Source: Bacteroidota bacterium
GTDB taxonomy: Bacteria > Bacteroidota > Bacteroidia > Chitinophagales > Chitinophagaceae
Direction of reading: 5' to 3'
Assembly (NCBI GenBank): GCA_029558715.1
Contig: JAKQEA010000039.1
Span: 1 to 33,209, forward strand
DNA: 33,209 bases
Shown here: one piece after another, positions 14,678-24,048 of the stretch
How positions within the stretch are numbered: position 1 is the stretch's first letter
How the letters are laid out: every line of letters begins with the position of its first letter
Notes under the pieces: generated by a model
What the model was told of the DNA's origin: nothing
Database searches by the model: none
What the model saw: only the letters and a program-made list of their open reading frames with translations
Position numbers and translations under genes: made by a program

Positions 14678-15424
14678 ATGGAAGCTTCAGTTAAATCAAA
14701 GATAAATCCTGTTATTCCACCTAAAGAACCTGTGTATCTCGAAGGCCCAAAAAGCAGGGGTTATGAGTTATTATTTGCCTGGCGGGTATTCTGGCAATTT
14801 ATAAAAGGATTCAGGGCTTTACACTTTATAGGCCCCTGCGTCACAGTTTTCGGATCAGCAAGATTTAAAGAAAATCATCCTTACTATGAGCAGGCAAGGG
14901 AGTTTGGAAAACGAATTGCCTTGTCCGGAATGACGACCATGACCGGTGGGGGACCCGGTATTATGGAAGCGGCCAACCGGGGGGCATTTGAGAATGGAGG
15001 GAAATCGGTTGGTTGTAATATTCAACTTCCTTTTGAACAAAAAGAAAACCCTTACCTGGATAAATCAGTAACATTTGAGCACTTTTTTGTCCGTAAAGTA
15101 CTACTGGTGAAATATTCATATGCCTTTATCATTATGCCTGGCGGGTTTGGTACTATGGATGAGCTGTTTGAAACATTAACGCTGGTTCAAACAAAGACTA
15201 TCAGCCAATTTCCTGTAGTGTTGTTTGGAAAAGAGTATTATACCCCCTTGCTTACTACGATTAAGGAAATGGAGATGCAGGGCACCATTTCGCCGGGAGA
15301 TATGGACCTGGTATTGGTAACGGATAGTGTAGATGAAGCAATGGCTCATATCACTCACTATATCCGGACCAACTACAAAGTAAAACCCCGGAAACGTTTG
15401 TGGTGGTTATTTGAAAAGCGATGA
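14678..15424 (+). CDS. LOG family protein (TIGR00730-type)
   Basis: A Rossmann-fold protein of 248 residues of the LOG/lysine-decarboxylase-like family. Two signature motifs are present: TGGGPGIMEAANRGAFENGG (about 88-107) and PGGFGTMDELFETLTLVQTK (about 151-170), the PGGxGTxxE motif of phosphoribohydrolases that release free bases such as cytokinins or adenine from nucleoside 5'-monophosphates. It is about 50 residues longer than plant LOG proteins because of an N-terminal extension (about 1-50, including FWQFIKGFRALHF), which is usual in the longer bacterial subgroup. The natural substrate in Bacteroidota is not known. It is divergent from xth and 54 bp upstream of the GH97 gene. Confidence 0.9.
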   Translation: MEASVKSKINPVIPPKEPVYLEGPKSRGYELLFAWRVFWQFIKGFRALHFIGPCVTVFGSARFKENHPYYEQAREFGKRIALSGMTTMTGGGPGIMEAANRGAFENGGKSVGCNIQLPFEQKENPYLDKSVTFEHFFVRKVLLVKYSYAFIIMPGGFGTMDELFETLTLVQTKTISQFPVVLFGKEYYTPLLTTIKEMEMQGTISPGDMDLVLVTDSVDEAMAHITHYIRTNYKVKPRKRLWWLFEKR

Positions 15425-15478
15425 TCTGGTTGTGTACTCTTTACACAGAACTAAGTAACTTCACAAAAATTTATTTGT

Positions 15479-17620
15479 ATGTTACTTAAACGATTGCTTA
15501 CAATCCTTTTCATGTCAGGGATCGTACAGCAGGTATTTGCCGACCAGTCAATTACAGTCAGTTCACCTGATAACAATATTCAGCTGGGAATACTTCACCG
15601 CACAAACGGAGATCTTGTATACAGGGTTTTTTATAAAGGAAAGAAAACTATTGAGCCTTCCGGGTTGGGTATGAGGCTGAAAAATCCGGAATTATCATTG
15701 ATAAAATTTGATCTGCTTGGAATTGATTCATCTGTAACTGATGAAACATGGAAACCTGTTTGGGGGGAGGTTAATTCTATTCGAAACAATTATAAACAAC
15801 TTGTATTGAAACTTGCAGATCGTTCAGGATCAGGTATTCAAATCCAGGTTATTTTCAGGATATTTAATGATGGTGTTGGCTTTCGTTATTCCTTTCCCGC
15901 ACAGGCAAAATTGAATCATTTTATCATTGCAGATGAATTAACCCAATTTGCCGTTACCGGTGATCATCATGCTTTTTGGATCCCTGGTGATTATGACACG
16001 AACGAGTATGGATACTATAACAGCACCCTGAGTAAAATTGATGCGTCAGGTGGTGGTTTTGCGCAGGAGATACATGCCAAGACTTTCTTTAACAACAATG
16101 CTGTACAAACTCCCTTAATGATGAAGTCAGCAGATGGTTTGTACATCAATCTGCATGAAGCAGCATTAATAAATTACCCTGCAATGAACCTTGTATTAGA
16201 TAAATCATCTTATACATTCAATGCGCATCTTGTTCCGGATGCTGTTGGAAATAAAGCATACCTGCAGGCGCCTTTTGCCACTCCGTGGAGAACTATTATT
16301 GTAAGTGATAAAGCAACTGATATTCTTGCTTCAAAGTTGATTTTAAACCTGAATGAACCTTCAAAAGTAGCTGATGCTGCAGCATGGGTAAAACCGCAGA
16401 AAATGGTAGGGGTATGGTGGGAAATGCATGTAGGCAAAAGCAGCTGGGATTATAGTGGCGGCCAGGTTGGTTCTCAGCAATCGACTAAAGTTCCGCACGG
16501 GGCAACTACTGCTAACGTTAAAAGATATATTGACTTTGGCGCTGCTCATGGAATACAGGGAGTATTAGTAGAAGGATGGAATACAGGCTGGGAAGATTGG
16601 TTTGGTCAATGGAAGGAAGATGTGTTTGATTTTGTAACACCTTATCTTGATTTTGATGTAAAAGAATTGCAACAATATGCAGCATCAAAAGGAGTAAAGA
16701 TCATCATGCATCACGAAACATCCGGATCTGCTACTAATTATGAAAGATGGATGGATACAGCATACAGGTTTATGAACCGTTTTGGTTATGATGCCGTAAA
16801 AACCGGTTATGTAGGACGAATAATCCCAAGAGGGGAGCATCATGACGGGCAATGGATGGTACGCCATTATGAAAGAGTAGCAGCTAAAACCGCTCAGCAT
16901 CATATCATGGTGGATGCACATGAACCGGTTCGCCCCACCGGCTTGCACAGAACTTATCCTAACTGGCTGGCTAGTGAGGCAGCAAGAGGAAATGAATTTA
17001 ATGCCTGGAGTGTAGGTAATATGCCTGAGCATGAAACTATATTACCCTTTACCCGATTGATGGGGGGACCAATGGACTATACTCCGGGTATCTTTAAAAT
17101 CAGGATGAGTCATTATAATCCTGAAAAAAAAGAACAGGTGCATACAACGCTGACAAAGCAACTGGCTTTATATGTGACCATGTACAGCCCTTTACAAATG
17201 GCAGCTGATCTGCCGGAAAATTATGAAGCCAGAATGGATGCATTCCAGTTCATCAAAGATGTGGCAGTGGATTGGGATGATTCGAGGATACTTGAAGCTG
17301 AACCGGGTGATTATGTGATTATATCAAGGAAGGCTAAAGGAAGTAATAATTGGTTTGTAGGAGCAATCACAGATGAAAATCCAAGGAATTTTTCTACCCC
17401 CTTATCTTTCCTGGATGCAGATAAGAAATATGTGGCTACCATTTACCGGGACGCAGATAATGCACACTGGAAGGATAACCCAGAAGCATATGTCATTGAG
17501 AAATTTTTGGTAGATAGTAAAACAATTTTAAAATTTAAACTGGCACCGGGTGGTGGTAGTGCAGTAAGTTTAATGCCAGCAAAGACAGAAGAACTTAAAC
17601 TGATAAAAAAATATAAATAA
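15479..17620 (+). CDS. GH97 glycosidase (SusB-like, inverting type)
   Basis: A secreted glycoside hydrolase of 713 residues. Residues 1-21 are a signal peptide (MLLKRLL...VFA), then the N-terminal beta-sandwich, the (beta/alpha)8 barrel and a C-terminal beta domain. GH97 enzymes are Ca2+-dependent alpha-glucosidases or alpha-galactosidases. Glu413 (HHETSG), Glu482 (AHEPVRPTG) and Glu506 (RGNEF) are spaced 69 and 24 residues apart, which equals the spacing of Glu439, Glu508 and Glu532 of SusB as I recall them, and Glu500 matches its Glu526. The strand VKTGYVG has Gly where retaining GH97 members have a nucleophilic Asp. Together these point to the inverting alpha-glucosidase type. The stop codon overlaps the start of a SemiSWEET gene by one base, so periplasmic hexose release and uptake appear to be coupled. 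Confidence 0.94.
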   Translation: MLLKRLLTILFMSGIVQQVFADQSITVSSPDNNIQLGILHRTNGDLVYRVFYKGKKTIEPSGLGMRLKNPELSLIKFDLLGIDSSVTDETWKPVWGEVNSIRNNYKQLVLKLADRSGSGIQIQVIFRIFNDGVGFRYSFPAQAKLNHFIIADELTQFAVTGDHHAFWIPGDYDTNEYGYYNSTLSKIDASGGGFAQEIHAKTFFNNNAVQTPLMMKSADGLYINLHEAALINYPAMNLVLDKSSYTFNAHLVPDAVGNKAYLQAPFATPWRTIIVSDKATDILASKLILNLNEPSKVADAAAWVKPQKMVGVWWEMHVGKSSWDYSGGQVGSQQSTKVPHGATTANVKRYIDFGAAHGIQGVLVEGWNTGWEDWFGQWKEDVFDFVTPYLDFDVKELQQYAASKGVKIIMHHETSGSATNYERWMDTAYRFMNRFGYDAVKTGYVGRIIPRGEHHDGQWMVRHYERVAAKTAQHHIMVDAHEPVRPTGLHRTYPNWLASEAARGNEFNAWSVGNMPEHETILPFTRLMGGPMDYTPGIFKIRMSHYNPEKKEQVHTTLTKQLALYVTMYSPLQMAADLPENYEARMDAFQFIKDVAVDWDDSRILEAEPGDYVIISRKAKGSNNWFVGAITDENPRNFSTPLSFLDADKKYVATIYRDADNAHWKDNPEAYVIEKFLVDSKTILKFKLAPGGGSAVSLMPAKTEELKLIKKYK

Positions 17621-17880
17621 TGACAGCAGCAGATATGTTGGGATACGCAGCCGGGGCATTAACTGCATTTACTTTCTTACCCCAGGTATTAAAAACATGG
17701 AAGGAAAAATCTGCGAAAGATGTTTCGCTCTATATGTTTATTATTGCTTTTGTAAATGAAATAATGTGGCTTGTCTACGGAGTAATGATAAATAACTGGG
17801 TGATTATCCTTACCAATGCTGTAATGCTGGTTATGTCCGGCATTATGATCTGGCTGAAAATGCGTTATAATCATCAGTAG
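17620..17880 (+). CDS. SemiSWEET sugar transporter
   Basis: A membrane protein of 86 residues with three helices (about 5-22, 38-57, 62-81), the single three-helix bundle of the SemiSWEET family, which dimerises to form a sugar facilitator. The PQ motif is in FTFLPQVLKTWKEKSAKDVSL (about 18-38), followed by the conserved N and W in VNEIMWLVYG and an Asn in LTNAVML of helix 3, which lines the sugar site in the family. Its ATG shares one base with the TAA of the GH97 gene (TAATG), indicating translational coupling, and the HAD gene starts six bases after its stop. Transport of a mono- or disaccharide is expected; the specificity cannot be read from the sequence. Confidence 0.93.
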   Translation: MTAADMLGYAAGALTAFTFLPQVLKTWKEKSAKDVSLYMFIIAFVNEIMWLVYGVMINNWVIILTNAVMLVMSGIMIWLKMRYNHQ

Positions 17881-17886
17881 AAAACT

Positions 17887-18498
17887 ATGAAGATTGAAAC
17901 AATTATCTGGGACCTCGGCGGTGTGCTGATCGACTGGAACCCCCAATACGTTTTTAATGAAACTTATTTTGAATCTGAAGAAAAAAGAGATTATTTCTTT
18001 CGTCATATCTGTACCAGCGACTGGAATGAAGAACAGGATGCCGGCCGGTCAATTGTAGAAGCAACCCAATTGCTGGTATCTGAATTTCCAGACTGGGAAA
18101 AACCCATCAGGGATTACTATGGACGCTGGACCGATATGCTGAACGGACCTGTTCAGGATACAGTTGAAATATTCAGGATGCTGAGGGATTCAAATAAGTT
18201 CAAACAGTATGCCTTAACCAACTGGCAGGCGAATCTTTTTGACATTGCCCTGGTGAGGTATGATTTTTTACATTGGTTCCAGGGCAGGGTAGTGAGCGGT
18301 GAGGAGAAAACAAGGAAACCCTTTCCTGATTTTTATAAGCGATTGTTGGATCGGTATAATGTTGACCCTTCTACAGCTATATTTATTGATGATAACTTAC
18401 GAAATGTGAAAGCAGCCGAGGAGTTGGGGATCAAATCAATTCATTTCCATAGTCCCGGCCAACTAAAACAAGCTTTCAGTGATATTCATATATTGTAA
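17887..18498 (+). CDS. HAD-superfamily hydrolase (YihX-like)
   Basis: A haloacid-dehalogenase-fold hydrolase of 203 residues. Motif I is WDLGGVLIDWNP with nucleophile Asp9; the +2 position is Gly11 instead of the second Asp of most HAD phosphatases. Motif II is ALTNWQ, motif III lies around KTRKPFPDFYK and motif IV is FIDDN. A small helical cap lies between about residues 18 and 90. The DLG(G/N)V form of motif I is shared with E. coli YihX, a glucose-1-phosphate phosphatase, so a sugar-phosphate substrate is plausible. Gene context supports this: it follows the GH97 and SemiSWEET genes with a six-base gap. The substrate remains an inference. Confidence 0.88.
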   Translation: MKIETIIWDLGGVLIDWNPQYVFNETYFESEEKRDYFFRHICTSDWNEEQDAGRSIVEATQLLVSEFPDWEKPIRDYYGRWTDMLNGPVQDTVEIFRMLRDSNKFKQYALTNWQANLFDIALVRYDFLHWFQGRVVSGEEKTRKPFPDFYKRLLDRYNVDPSTAIFIDDNLRNVKAAEELGIKSIHFHSPGQLKQAFSDIHIL

Positions 18499-18552
18499 TT
18501 GCTGACTGAATCGGGGTTAGAAAAAATAAACTATTATATTAACCGGCACTGT

Positions 18553-19104
18553 ATGTCACCACTGATAATTATCTTACTACTGGTTATTTTCCTGATCCCT
18601 GTTTTTATTTATAATAACCTTATCAGGAAGAAAAACGCCGTTGATAACGCATTTTTTTCAATTGATGTGATGCTTAAAAAAAGGTACGACCTGATACCGC
18701 AGCTGGTAGAAACGGTAAAAGGTTATATGCAACATGAAAAGGGATTGCTGACAAGTGTTACGGAATTACGCCAAAAAGTAATGCAGGATAACTTGTCTGC
18801 CAATGAAAGAGTAAAGCTGGATAACCAGATCAATACGGTCTTGCAGCAAATTTTTGTCAGTTTTGAAAACTATCCGCAACTAAAATCCAGTGAAAATTTT
18901 CTGAGATTACAAGGTGCTATCAATGAAGCGGAGGAACAACTGGCTGCATCAAGGCGTTTTTACAATGCAGCAGTTAATGATTATCATAATGCCATTGAAA
19001 CGTTTCCCTCCTCACTTATAGCTTCAGCTGCAGGTATGAGAAGAAAAGAGTATTTTAATATCCCTGATTCAGAAAAGTCAGCTTCCGCTATAAATATTAA
19101 TTGA
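18553..19104 (+). CDS. lemA: LemA family protein
   Basis: A protein of 183 residues with one N-terminal membrane helix (about 2-22) and a helical cytoplasmic or periplasmic domain carrying the LemA signature (NAVDNAFFSIDVMLKKRYDLIPQLVETVKGYM, about 29-60; LAASRRFYNAAVNDYHNAIETFPSSLIA near 132-160). LemA proteins are widespread and of unknown biochemical role. The ATG at 18553 is chosen because the family starts just before the membrane helix; an in-frame TTG directly after the HAD stop (18499) is less likely. It precedes a DUF3137 gene by ten bases, an association often seen in bacterial genomes. Confidence 0.94.
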   Translation: MSPLIIILLLVIFLIPVFIYNNLIRKKNAVDNAFFSIDVMLKKRYDLIPQLVETVKGYMQHEKGLLTSVTELRQKVMQDNLSANERVKLDNQINTVLQQIFVSFENYPQLKSSENFLRLQGAINEAEEQLAASRRFYNAAVNDYHNAIETFPSSLIASAAGMRRKEYFNIPDSEKSASAININ

Positions 19105-19114
19105 TAAACTTAGT

Positions 19115-20062
19115 ATGTCTTCAGCAAATAACTTCAACTTATTCTATGAAAATGAATTGAAGCATTTATTGACCCCGCTTGAAGAAGATCGGAGAAAGAT
19201 AAAGAAGTATGGGATAGCCGGGTTTTTCTTTCTGGGAGCGGCGATTTTACTTTTTATTATTTCTGCTGCATCTCATAATAGTGGTACTGCTGTTATTGCT
19301 TTTATATTAATACTGTCAGCACTTATCCTGCTGATTGTTTTTGGTAATAAAAAGAAATCATTTGCTGCGGGTTTCAAAGAAACGATTGTACGAAAGATCA
19401 TTCATTTTATTGATCCCTCTTTAACGTATAACCCCCACCTCTCTATCAGTAAAACGGATTATTTAAACAGCGGGCTGTTTGTGGAACAGCCCGACCGCTA
19501 TTCAGGGGATGATTATATTGAGGGAACACATGAAAAGACCTTCTTTTGTTTTTCGGAGTTACATACAGAACGAAAAGTGAGTTCGGGTAAGAGTACTCAT
19601 TGGGAAACAATTTTCAGAGGACTTTTTTTTATTGCAGATTTTAATAAGAACTTCTCCGGCCGCACTTATGTTTGGAGTGAAAGAAATCCCCAGATCAATT
19701 TTCTAACGAAACTTTTTTCATCCTTTGCCTGGAACCTGGAAAAGGTAAAACTGGAAAGTGTGGAATTTGAGAAAAGGTTCATTGTGTATAGCAGCGACCA
19801 GGTGGAAGCCAGGTATATTCTTACACCTTCATTCATGGAGCGGATTGTACGTTTGCAGCAACTGATGGGAGAGGGTACTTCCTTATCTTTTGTCAACACA
19901 AATATTCATGTAGCCGTTCCGATAAAAGATGAATTATTTGAACCAGCCATCTTTTCTGCTAATGATAATAACAGACTGGGCGATTTTTACAATACTATCA
20001 ATATCGTATTTGATATAATTGATGAACTAAAACTGAATCAGCGGTTGTGGAATAAGGAATAG
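19115..20062 (+). CDS. DUF3137 membrane protein
   Basis: A protein of 315 residues matching DUF3137. A short charged N-terminal helix (FYENELKHLLTPLEEDRRKIKKY) is followed by two adjacent membrane helices (about 33-50 and 58-76) and a soluble domain with the family pattern ISKTDYLNSGLF, YIEGTHEKTFFCFSELH and ETIFRGLFFIADFNKNFSGRTYV. The family has no established function and is commonly encoded next to lemA, as here. It is the last gene of the plus-strand series that begins with GH97 and ends five bases from the convergent methionine synthase gene. Confidence 0.9.
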   Translation: MSSANNFNLFYENELKHLLTPLEEDRRKIKKYGIAGFFFLGAAILLFIISAASHNSGTAVIAFILILSALILLIVFGNKKKSFAAGFKETIVRKIIHFIDPSLTYNPHLSISKTDYLNSGLFVEQPDRYSGDDYIEGTHEKTFFCFSELHTERKVSSGKSTHWETIFRGLFFIADFNKNFSGRTYVWSERNPQINFLTKLFSSFAWNLEKVKLESVEFEKRFIVYSSDQVEARYILTPSFMERIVRLQQLMGEGTSLSFVNTNIHVAVPIKDELFEPAIFSANDNNRLGDFYNTINIVFDIIDELKLNQRLWNKE

Positions 20063-20067
20063 AATTA

Positions 20068-22779
20068 TTACTCCAGTACCGGTCTCAGCCATTTTTCCGC
20101 TTCTTCTATCGTCATTCCTTTTCTTTTGGCATAATCTGCCAACTGGTCTTTACCAATTTTCCCCAAACCAAAATAGTGGCTTTGCGGATGGGCAATATAC
20201 CAGCCACATACTGATGCCGGAGGGTTCATCGCCAGGCTTTCCGTAAGTTCAATACCTATGTTCTCGGTGACATTTAGTAATAAAAACAGTTTCAGTTTCT
20301 CCGTATGATCGGGGCAGGCAGGGTATCCCGGTGCCGGACGAATGCCCTTGTATTCTTCTTTTATCAGTTGTTCATTGCTCAATCTTTCGTCTTTCTCGTA
20401 ACCCCAGTATTCTTTTCTTGTTCTTTCATGCAGGCACTCGGCAAAGGCTTCTACAAAGCGATCAGCCAATATCTGTACCATAATTTTATTATACTCGTCA
20501 TGCTCGGCTGCAAATTTCTCAATATGCTTTTTAGCACCATGGATAGTTACAGCAAAAGAGCCTATATAATCATCACCCAGTTCTTTAGGTTTGATAAAAT
20601 CTGCCAGTGAATAGCTGGGTTGTCCTACAGCTTTTTTCAACTGCTGCCGCAGGGATTCGAGTTTTACTACTCCATTTTCTGTTTGAAGGGTTATTGTATC
20701 AGCATTATTGGTTGTTGCCGGCCAAAAGCCAATAACTCCGCTTGCGGTAAACCATTTTTCAGTTACGATTTGCTGCACCAGTTTTTGTGCATCTTGGTAA
20801 AGCCGGTTCGCTTCAGCGCCAAATATTTTATCTGATAATACTTCAGGAAAATGGCCCGGCATTTCCCAGGCTATAAAGAAAGGCCCCCAGTCTATATACT
20901 TTGCAATGATGCCAAGATCAAATTCTTTCAGCACTTTTATACCATCAACAGCAGGCTTAACTGGTTTGTAACTCTTCCAGTCGAAATATTCTTTTGTAAT
21001 GACAGCTTCGGTATATGGAACCAGATCTTTCTTGTTTTTGTTCAAAAACTGGTTCCGGAGTCCTTCGTACTCATTGGCAGTTTTTTGCAACAAGTCTTTT
21101 TTCTCTTTGCTTAAGAGGGTGCTGACGGCTGTTACGCTTCTGGAAGCATCCAGGATATGCAATACCCCATTGTTATATTGAGGAGCAATTTTCACTGCTG
21201 TATGCATTCTGGAGGTAGTGGCACCACCAATCAGTAATGGTTGCTTCATATTGCGGCGTTTCATTTCATGAGCCACATGCACCATTTCGTCTAAGGATGG
21301 GGTAATGAGGCCGCTAAGGCCTATAATATCCGCTTTTTCTTTTTCGGCGGTATCAAGTATTTTATCGGCAGGTACCATTACACCAAGATCAATAATATCA
21401 TAACCATTACATCCCAACACAACCCCTACTATGTTTTTTCCAATATCATGTACATCGCCTTTCACAGTCGCTAGTAAGACTTTCGGAGCTCCCGCAGCTT
21501 CTGCATTTACTGTTCCTGCAGCTAAATGCGCCTGTTTTCTTTCTTCTTTTTCTGCTTCAATATAAGGAGTAAGAATAGCAACAGATTTTTTCATTACCCT
21601 TGCACTTTTTACCACCTGTGGCAGAAACATCTTTCCGGCTCCAAACAGATCGCCTACTACATTCATGCCGTTCATTAACGGGCCTTCAATTACTTCCAGG
21701 GGTGTGGAATATTTTTGGCGGGCTTCTTCCGTATCAGCATCAATATAATCTGTAATGCCATTCACCAAAGCATGTTTCAGCCTTTCCTCCACCGGGTTAT
21801 TTCTCCATGCTTCATCTTTTACCTCAACCTTGCCTTTTGCTTTTACGGTTTCTGCAAAAGAAATGAGCTTTTCAGTTGCTTCATTGTTATCATTGTTACG
21901 GTTAAGTATTACATCTTCACAGAGTTCTCTTAACTGTGGTTCTATCTCATCATACACCACCAACTGACCTGCATTTACAATTCCCATGTCCATACCAGCT
22001 TTGATAGCATGGTACAGGAATACGCTATGCATGGCTTCCCGTACATGGTCATTGCCGCGGAAGGAAAAAGATAGATTACTCACCCCACCACTTACTTTGG
22101 TCAATGGCATCAGTTGCTTTATCTCCCTGGTGGCTTCAATAAAATCCACTCCATAGTTGTTATGTTCTTCCAATCCTGTGGCGACAGCAAAAATATTTGG
22201 ATCAAAAATGATATCCTGAGGTTCGAAGCCAACCTGTTCTGTCAATATTTTATAGGCCCTGTGGCAGATATTTACTTTTCTTTCTTTGGTATCGGCCTGC
22301 CCCTTTTCATCAAATGCCATGACAATAACAGAAGCGCCATAACTCTGGCAAATGATGGCTTGCTCTATGAATTTAGCTTCGCCTTCTTTCATAGAGATTG
22401 AGTTGACGATACATTTTCCCTGTACGCATTTTAGCCCTGCTTCAATGATCTCGAACTTTGAGCTGTCGATCATGATCGGGATTTTTGCAATATCCGGTTC
22501 ACTTTGTACCAGGTTCAGAAAAGTAGTCATTGCCTGAACACCATCCAGGAGCGCATCATCCATGTTTACATCCAGTACCTGTGCGCCACTCTCTACCTGT
22601 TGGCGGGCCACACTGAGTGCTTCCTCGTATTTGTTTTCTTTGATAAGCCGGGCAAATTTCTTTGAACCCGTTACATTAGTTCTTTCGCCAACGTTTACAA
22701 AATTGGTTTCCGGCCTGATGACCAGTGGTTCTAATCCTGACAATCTTAGGTAAGGCCTGATAACAATAGTGTCTTGCAT
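20068..22779 (-). CDS. metH: Methionine synthase, folate/B12/activation subunit
   Basis: A protein of 903 residues corresponding to the last three modules of cobalamin-dependent methionine synthase. The pterin-binding domain begins with [20 protein letters not shown]. The cobalamin cap and Rossmann domain carry the cobalt-ligand His444 in [12 protein letters not shown]. The C-terminal AdoMet activation domain contains R814-P-A-P-G-Y-P and PDHTEK. It lacks the homocysteine-binding module, which is encoded separately at 22875-23876. The two together add up to 1236 residues, about the length of single-chain MetH (E. coli 1227). The ATG at 22779 immediately follows the TAA of a 32-codon ORF. The product methylates homocysteine to methionine with methyltetrahydrofolate. 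Confidence 0.96.
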   Translation of the reverse strand: MQDTIVIRPYLRLSGLEPLVIRPETNFVNVGERTNVTGSKKFARLIKENKYEEALSVARQQVESGAQVLDVNMDDALLDGVQAMTTFLNLVQSEPDIAKIPIMIDSSKFEIIEAGLKCVQGKCIVNSISMKEGEAKFIEQAIICQSYGASVIVMAFDEKGQADTKERKVNICHRAYKILTEQVGFEPQDIIFDPNIFAVATGLEEHNNYGVDFIEATREIKQLMPLTKVSGGVSNLSFSFRGNDHVREAMHSVFLYHAIKAGMDMGIVNAGQLVVYDEIEPQLRELCEDVILNRNNDNNEATEKLISFAETVKAKGKVEVKDEAWRNNPVEERLKHALVNGITDYIDADTEEARQKYSTPLEVIEGPLMNGMNVVGDLFGAGKMFLPQVVKSARVMKKSVAILTPYIEAEKEERKQAHLAAGTVNAEAAGAPKVLLATVKGDVHDIGKNIVGVVLGCNGYDIIDLGVMVPADKILDTAEKEKADIIGLSGLITPSLDEMVHVAHEMKRRNMKQPLLIGGATTSRMHTAVKIAPQYNNGVLHILDASRSVTAVSTLLSKEKKDLLQKTANEYEGLRNQFLNKNKKDLVPYTEAVITKEYFDWKSYKPVKPAVDGIKVLKEFDLGIIAKYIDWGPFFIAWEMPGHFPEVLSDKIFGAEANRLYQDAQKLVQQIVTEKWFTASGVIGFWPATTNNADTITLQTENGVVKLESLRQQLKKAVGQPSYSLADFIKPKELGDDYIGSFAVTIHGAKKHIEKFAAEHDEYNKIMVQILADRFVEAFAECLHERTRKEYWGYEKDERLSNEQLIKEEYKGIRPAPGYPACPDHTEKLKLFLLLNVTENIGIELTESLAMNPPASVCGWYIAHPQSHYFGLGKIGKDQLADYAKRKGMTIEEAEKWLRPVLE

Positions 22780-22878
22780 TTATGAGTTCTTTTTTACAAA
22801 TAACTTTTTGATCATTGAAAAGTTATTTACAACGAGTATGAGGATGGATAGCAGCAATAAAAATTGTGGTGTTGTCAT
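22780..22878 (-). CDS. Predicted 32-residue membrane peptide between the metH halves
   Basis: A 33-codon ORF that fills the gap between the two methionine synthase genes. Its ATG overlaps the upstream stop codon (ATGA, 22878-22875), and its TAA (22782-22780) is directly followed by the ATG of the next gene. The product starts MTTPQF, has a hydrophobic stretch [12 protein letters not shown] (residues 6-17), and ends with the basic tail [10 protein letters not shown], so it looks like one short membrane helix with a positive cytoplasmic end. Such tight joins are typical of translational coupling. It could be a true microprotein that tethers or regulates the split enzyme, or only a translated spacer that carries ribosomes to the second gene. 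I know no family for it. Confidence 0.5.
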   Translation of the reverse strand: MTTPQFLLLLSILILVVNNFSMIKKLFVKKNS

Positions 22879-23876
22879 ACTAATTCTTTTTCTATAACAG
22901 GTAATGGCCTTGGGGTAAGGTTTTTTACATGCTCAGCAATATGTTTTATATGATCAGGAGTGGTGCCGCAGCAGCCACCAACGATGTTTACATATCCTTC
23001 TTTGGCCCATTCTTCCAGGTAATGGCCGGTATCTTCCGGCTGTTCATCATATTCTCCCATGGCATTAGGCAAACCGGCATTAGGATAAGCCGATACATAA
23101 CAACTGGCAATCTGGGATAATTCTTCAATATGAGGACGCATTTCTTTGGCTCCTAATGCACAATTCAAACCAATACTTAGCGGTTTGGCATGCATTACAG
23201 AAGTATAGAAAGCTTCCAGTGTTTGCCCGCTCAGTGTTCTGCCGGATGCATCAGTGATGGTTCCGCTTATCATTACAGGAAGCGCTTCTTTTTTTGTATC
23301 CCTGAAATATTTTTTGATGGCAAAAATGGCTCCTTTTGCATTCAACGTGTCGAAGATTGTTTCGATAAGGAGTATGTCAACACCGCCATCTACTAATCCT
23401 TTTACCTGTTCGTAATAGGCATTTACCACTTCATCAAATGTAACGGCACGAAAACCAGGATTGTTTACATCAGGAGAAAGCGATAATGTTTTATTCAACG
23501 GACCAATGGCACCCGCTACCCATGCCTGTTTGCCAGATTGTTTGATCGCTTCCCGGGCACATTTGGCAGCAGCTACATTTAGTTCATAAGCCAGTGATTG
23601 CATTTCATAGTCAGCCATAGCTATAGCCGTACTGCTGAATGTGTTAGTTTCAATAATATCTGCTCCTGCGTCAAGGTATTGCTTATGAATAGCTGTAATA
23701 ATATGCGGTTGTGTAATATTCAACAGGTCATTATTACCTTTTACATCACAATGCCAGTCTTTGAACCGTTCACCACGATAATCAGACTCTGTGAGTTTGT
23801 GTCGCTGTATCATAGTGCCCATGGCACCATCAATGACCAGTATGCGTTCTTTCAAACAATCATGGATTGTCTTCAT
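22875..23876 (-). CDS. metH: Methionine synthase, homocysteine-binding subunit
   Basis: A protein of 333 residues equal to the N-terminal homocysteine S-methyltransferase module of MetH, a (beta/alpha)8 barrel. It starts with [19 protein letters not shown]; the zinc-binding cysteines are Cys239 ([11 protein letters not shown]) and Cys302-Cys303 ([11 protein letters not shown]), corresponding to the three zinc ligands of the family. Stand-alone homocysteine methyltransferases such as BHMT or MmuM are also about this size, but the adjacent folate/B12/activation gene that lacks this domain shows that this is a separated MetH part. A 172-bp region before it shows no S-box or cobalamin riboswitch that I can recognise, only an imperfect hairpin around 23950-23971. 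Confidence 0.95.
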   Translation of the reverse strand: MKTIHDCLKERILVIDGAMGTMIQRHKLTESDYRGERFKDWHCDVKGNNDLLNITQPHIITAIHKQYLDAGADIIETNTFSSTAIAMADYEMQSLAYELNVAAAKCAREAIKQSGKQAWVAGAIGPLNKTLSLSPDVNNPGFRAVTFDEVVNAYYEQVKGLVDGGVDILLIETIFDTLNAKGAIFAIKKYFRDTKKEALPVMISGTITDASGRTLSGQTLEAFYTSVMHAKPLSIGLNCALGAKEMRPHIEELSQIASCYVSAYPNAGLPNAMGEYDEQPEDTGHYLEEWAKEGYVNIVGGCCGTTPDHIKHIAEHVKNLTPRPLPVIEKELV

Positions 23877-24048
23877 GTCAAATTGTTTGTGAACTATAAA
23901 CGTTAGGAAACTATATGAGAGTTTCGTCCGTTTATTAGTTCTGTTTTAGTCCCGGTGGCTATCGGGGAGGCCGAACAATAAACAAATCCGCCTGTATTTT
24001 GATAGGCAAAGCTAAGTTATATGGACTTAATAAACAAGCCCGCAAGTC

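Noticed and set aside
23877-24048. SAM (S-box) or cobalamin riboswitch before the methionine synthase genes
   Set aside because: Neither the S-box core nor a B12-box-like sequence is present. Only an imperfect GC hairpin (around 23950-23971) and a weak stem near 23991-24008 are seen.
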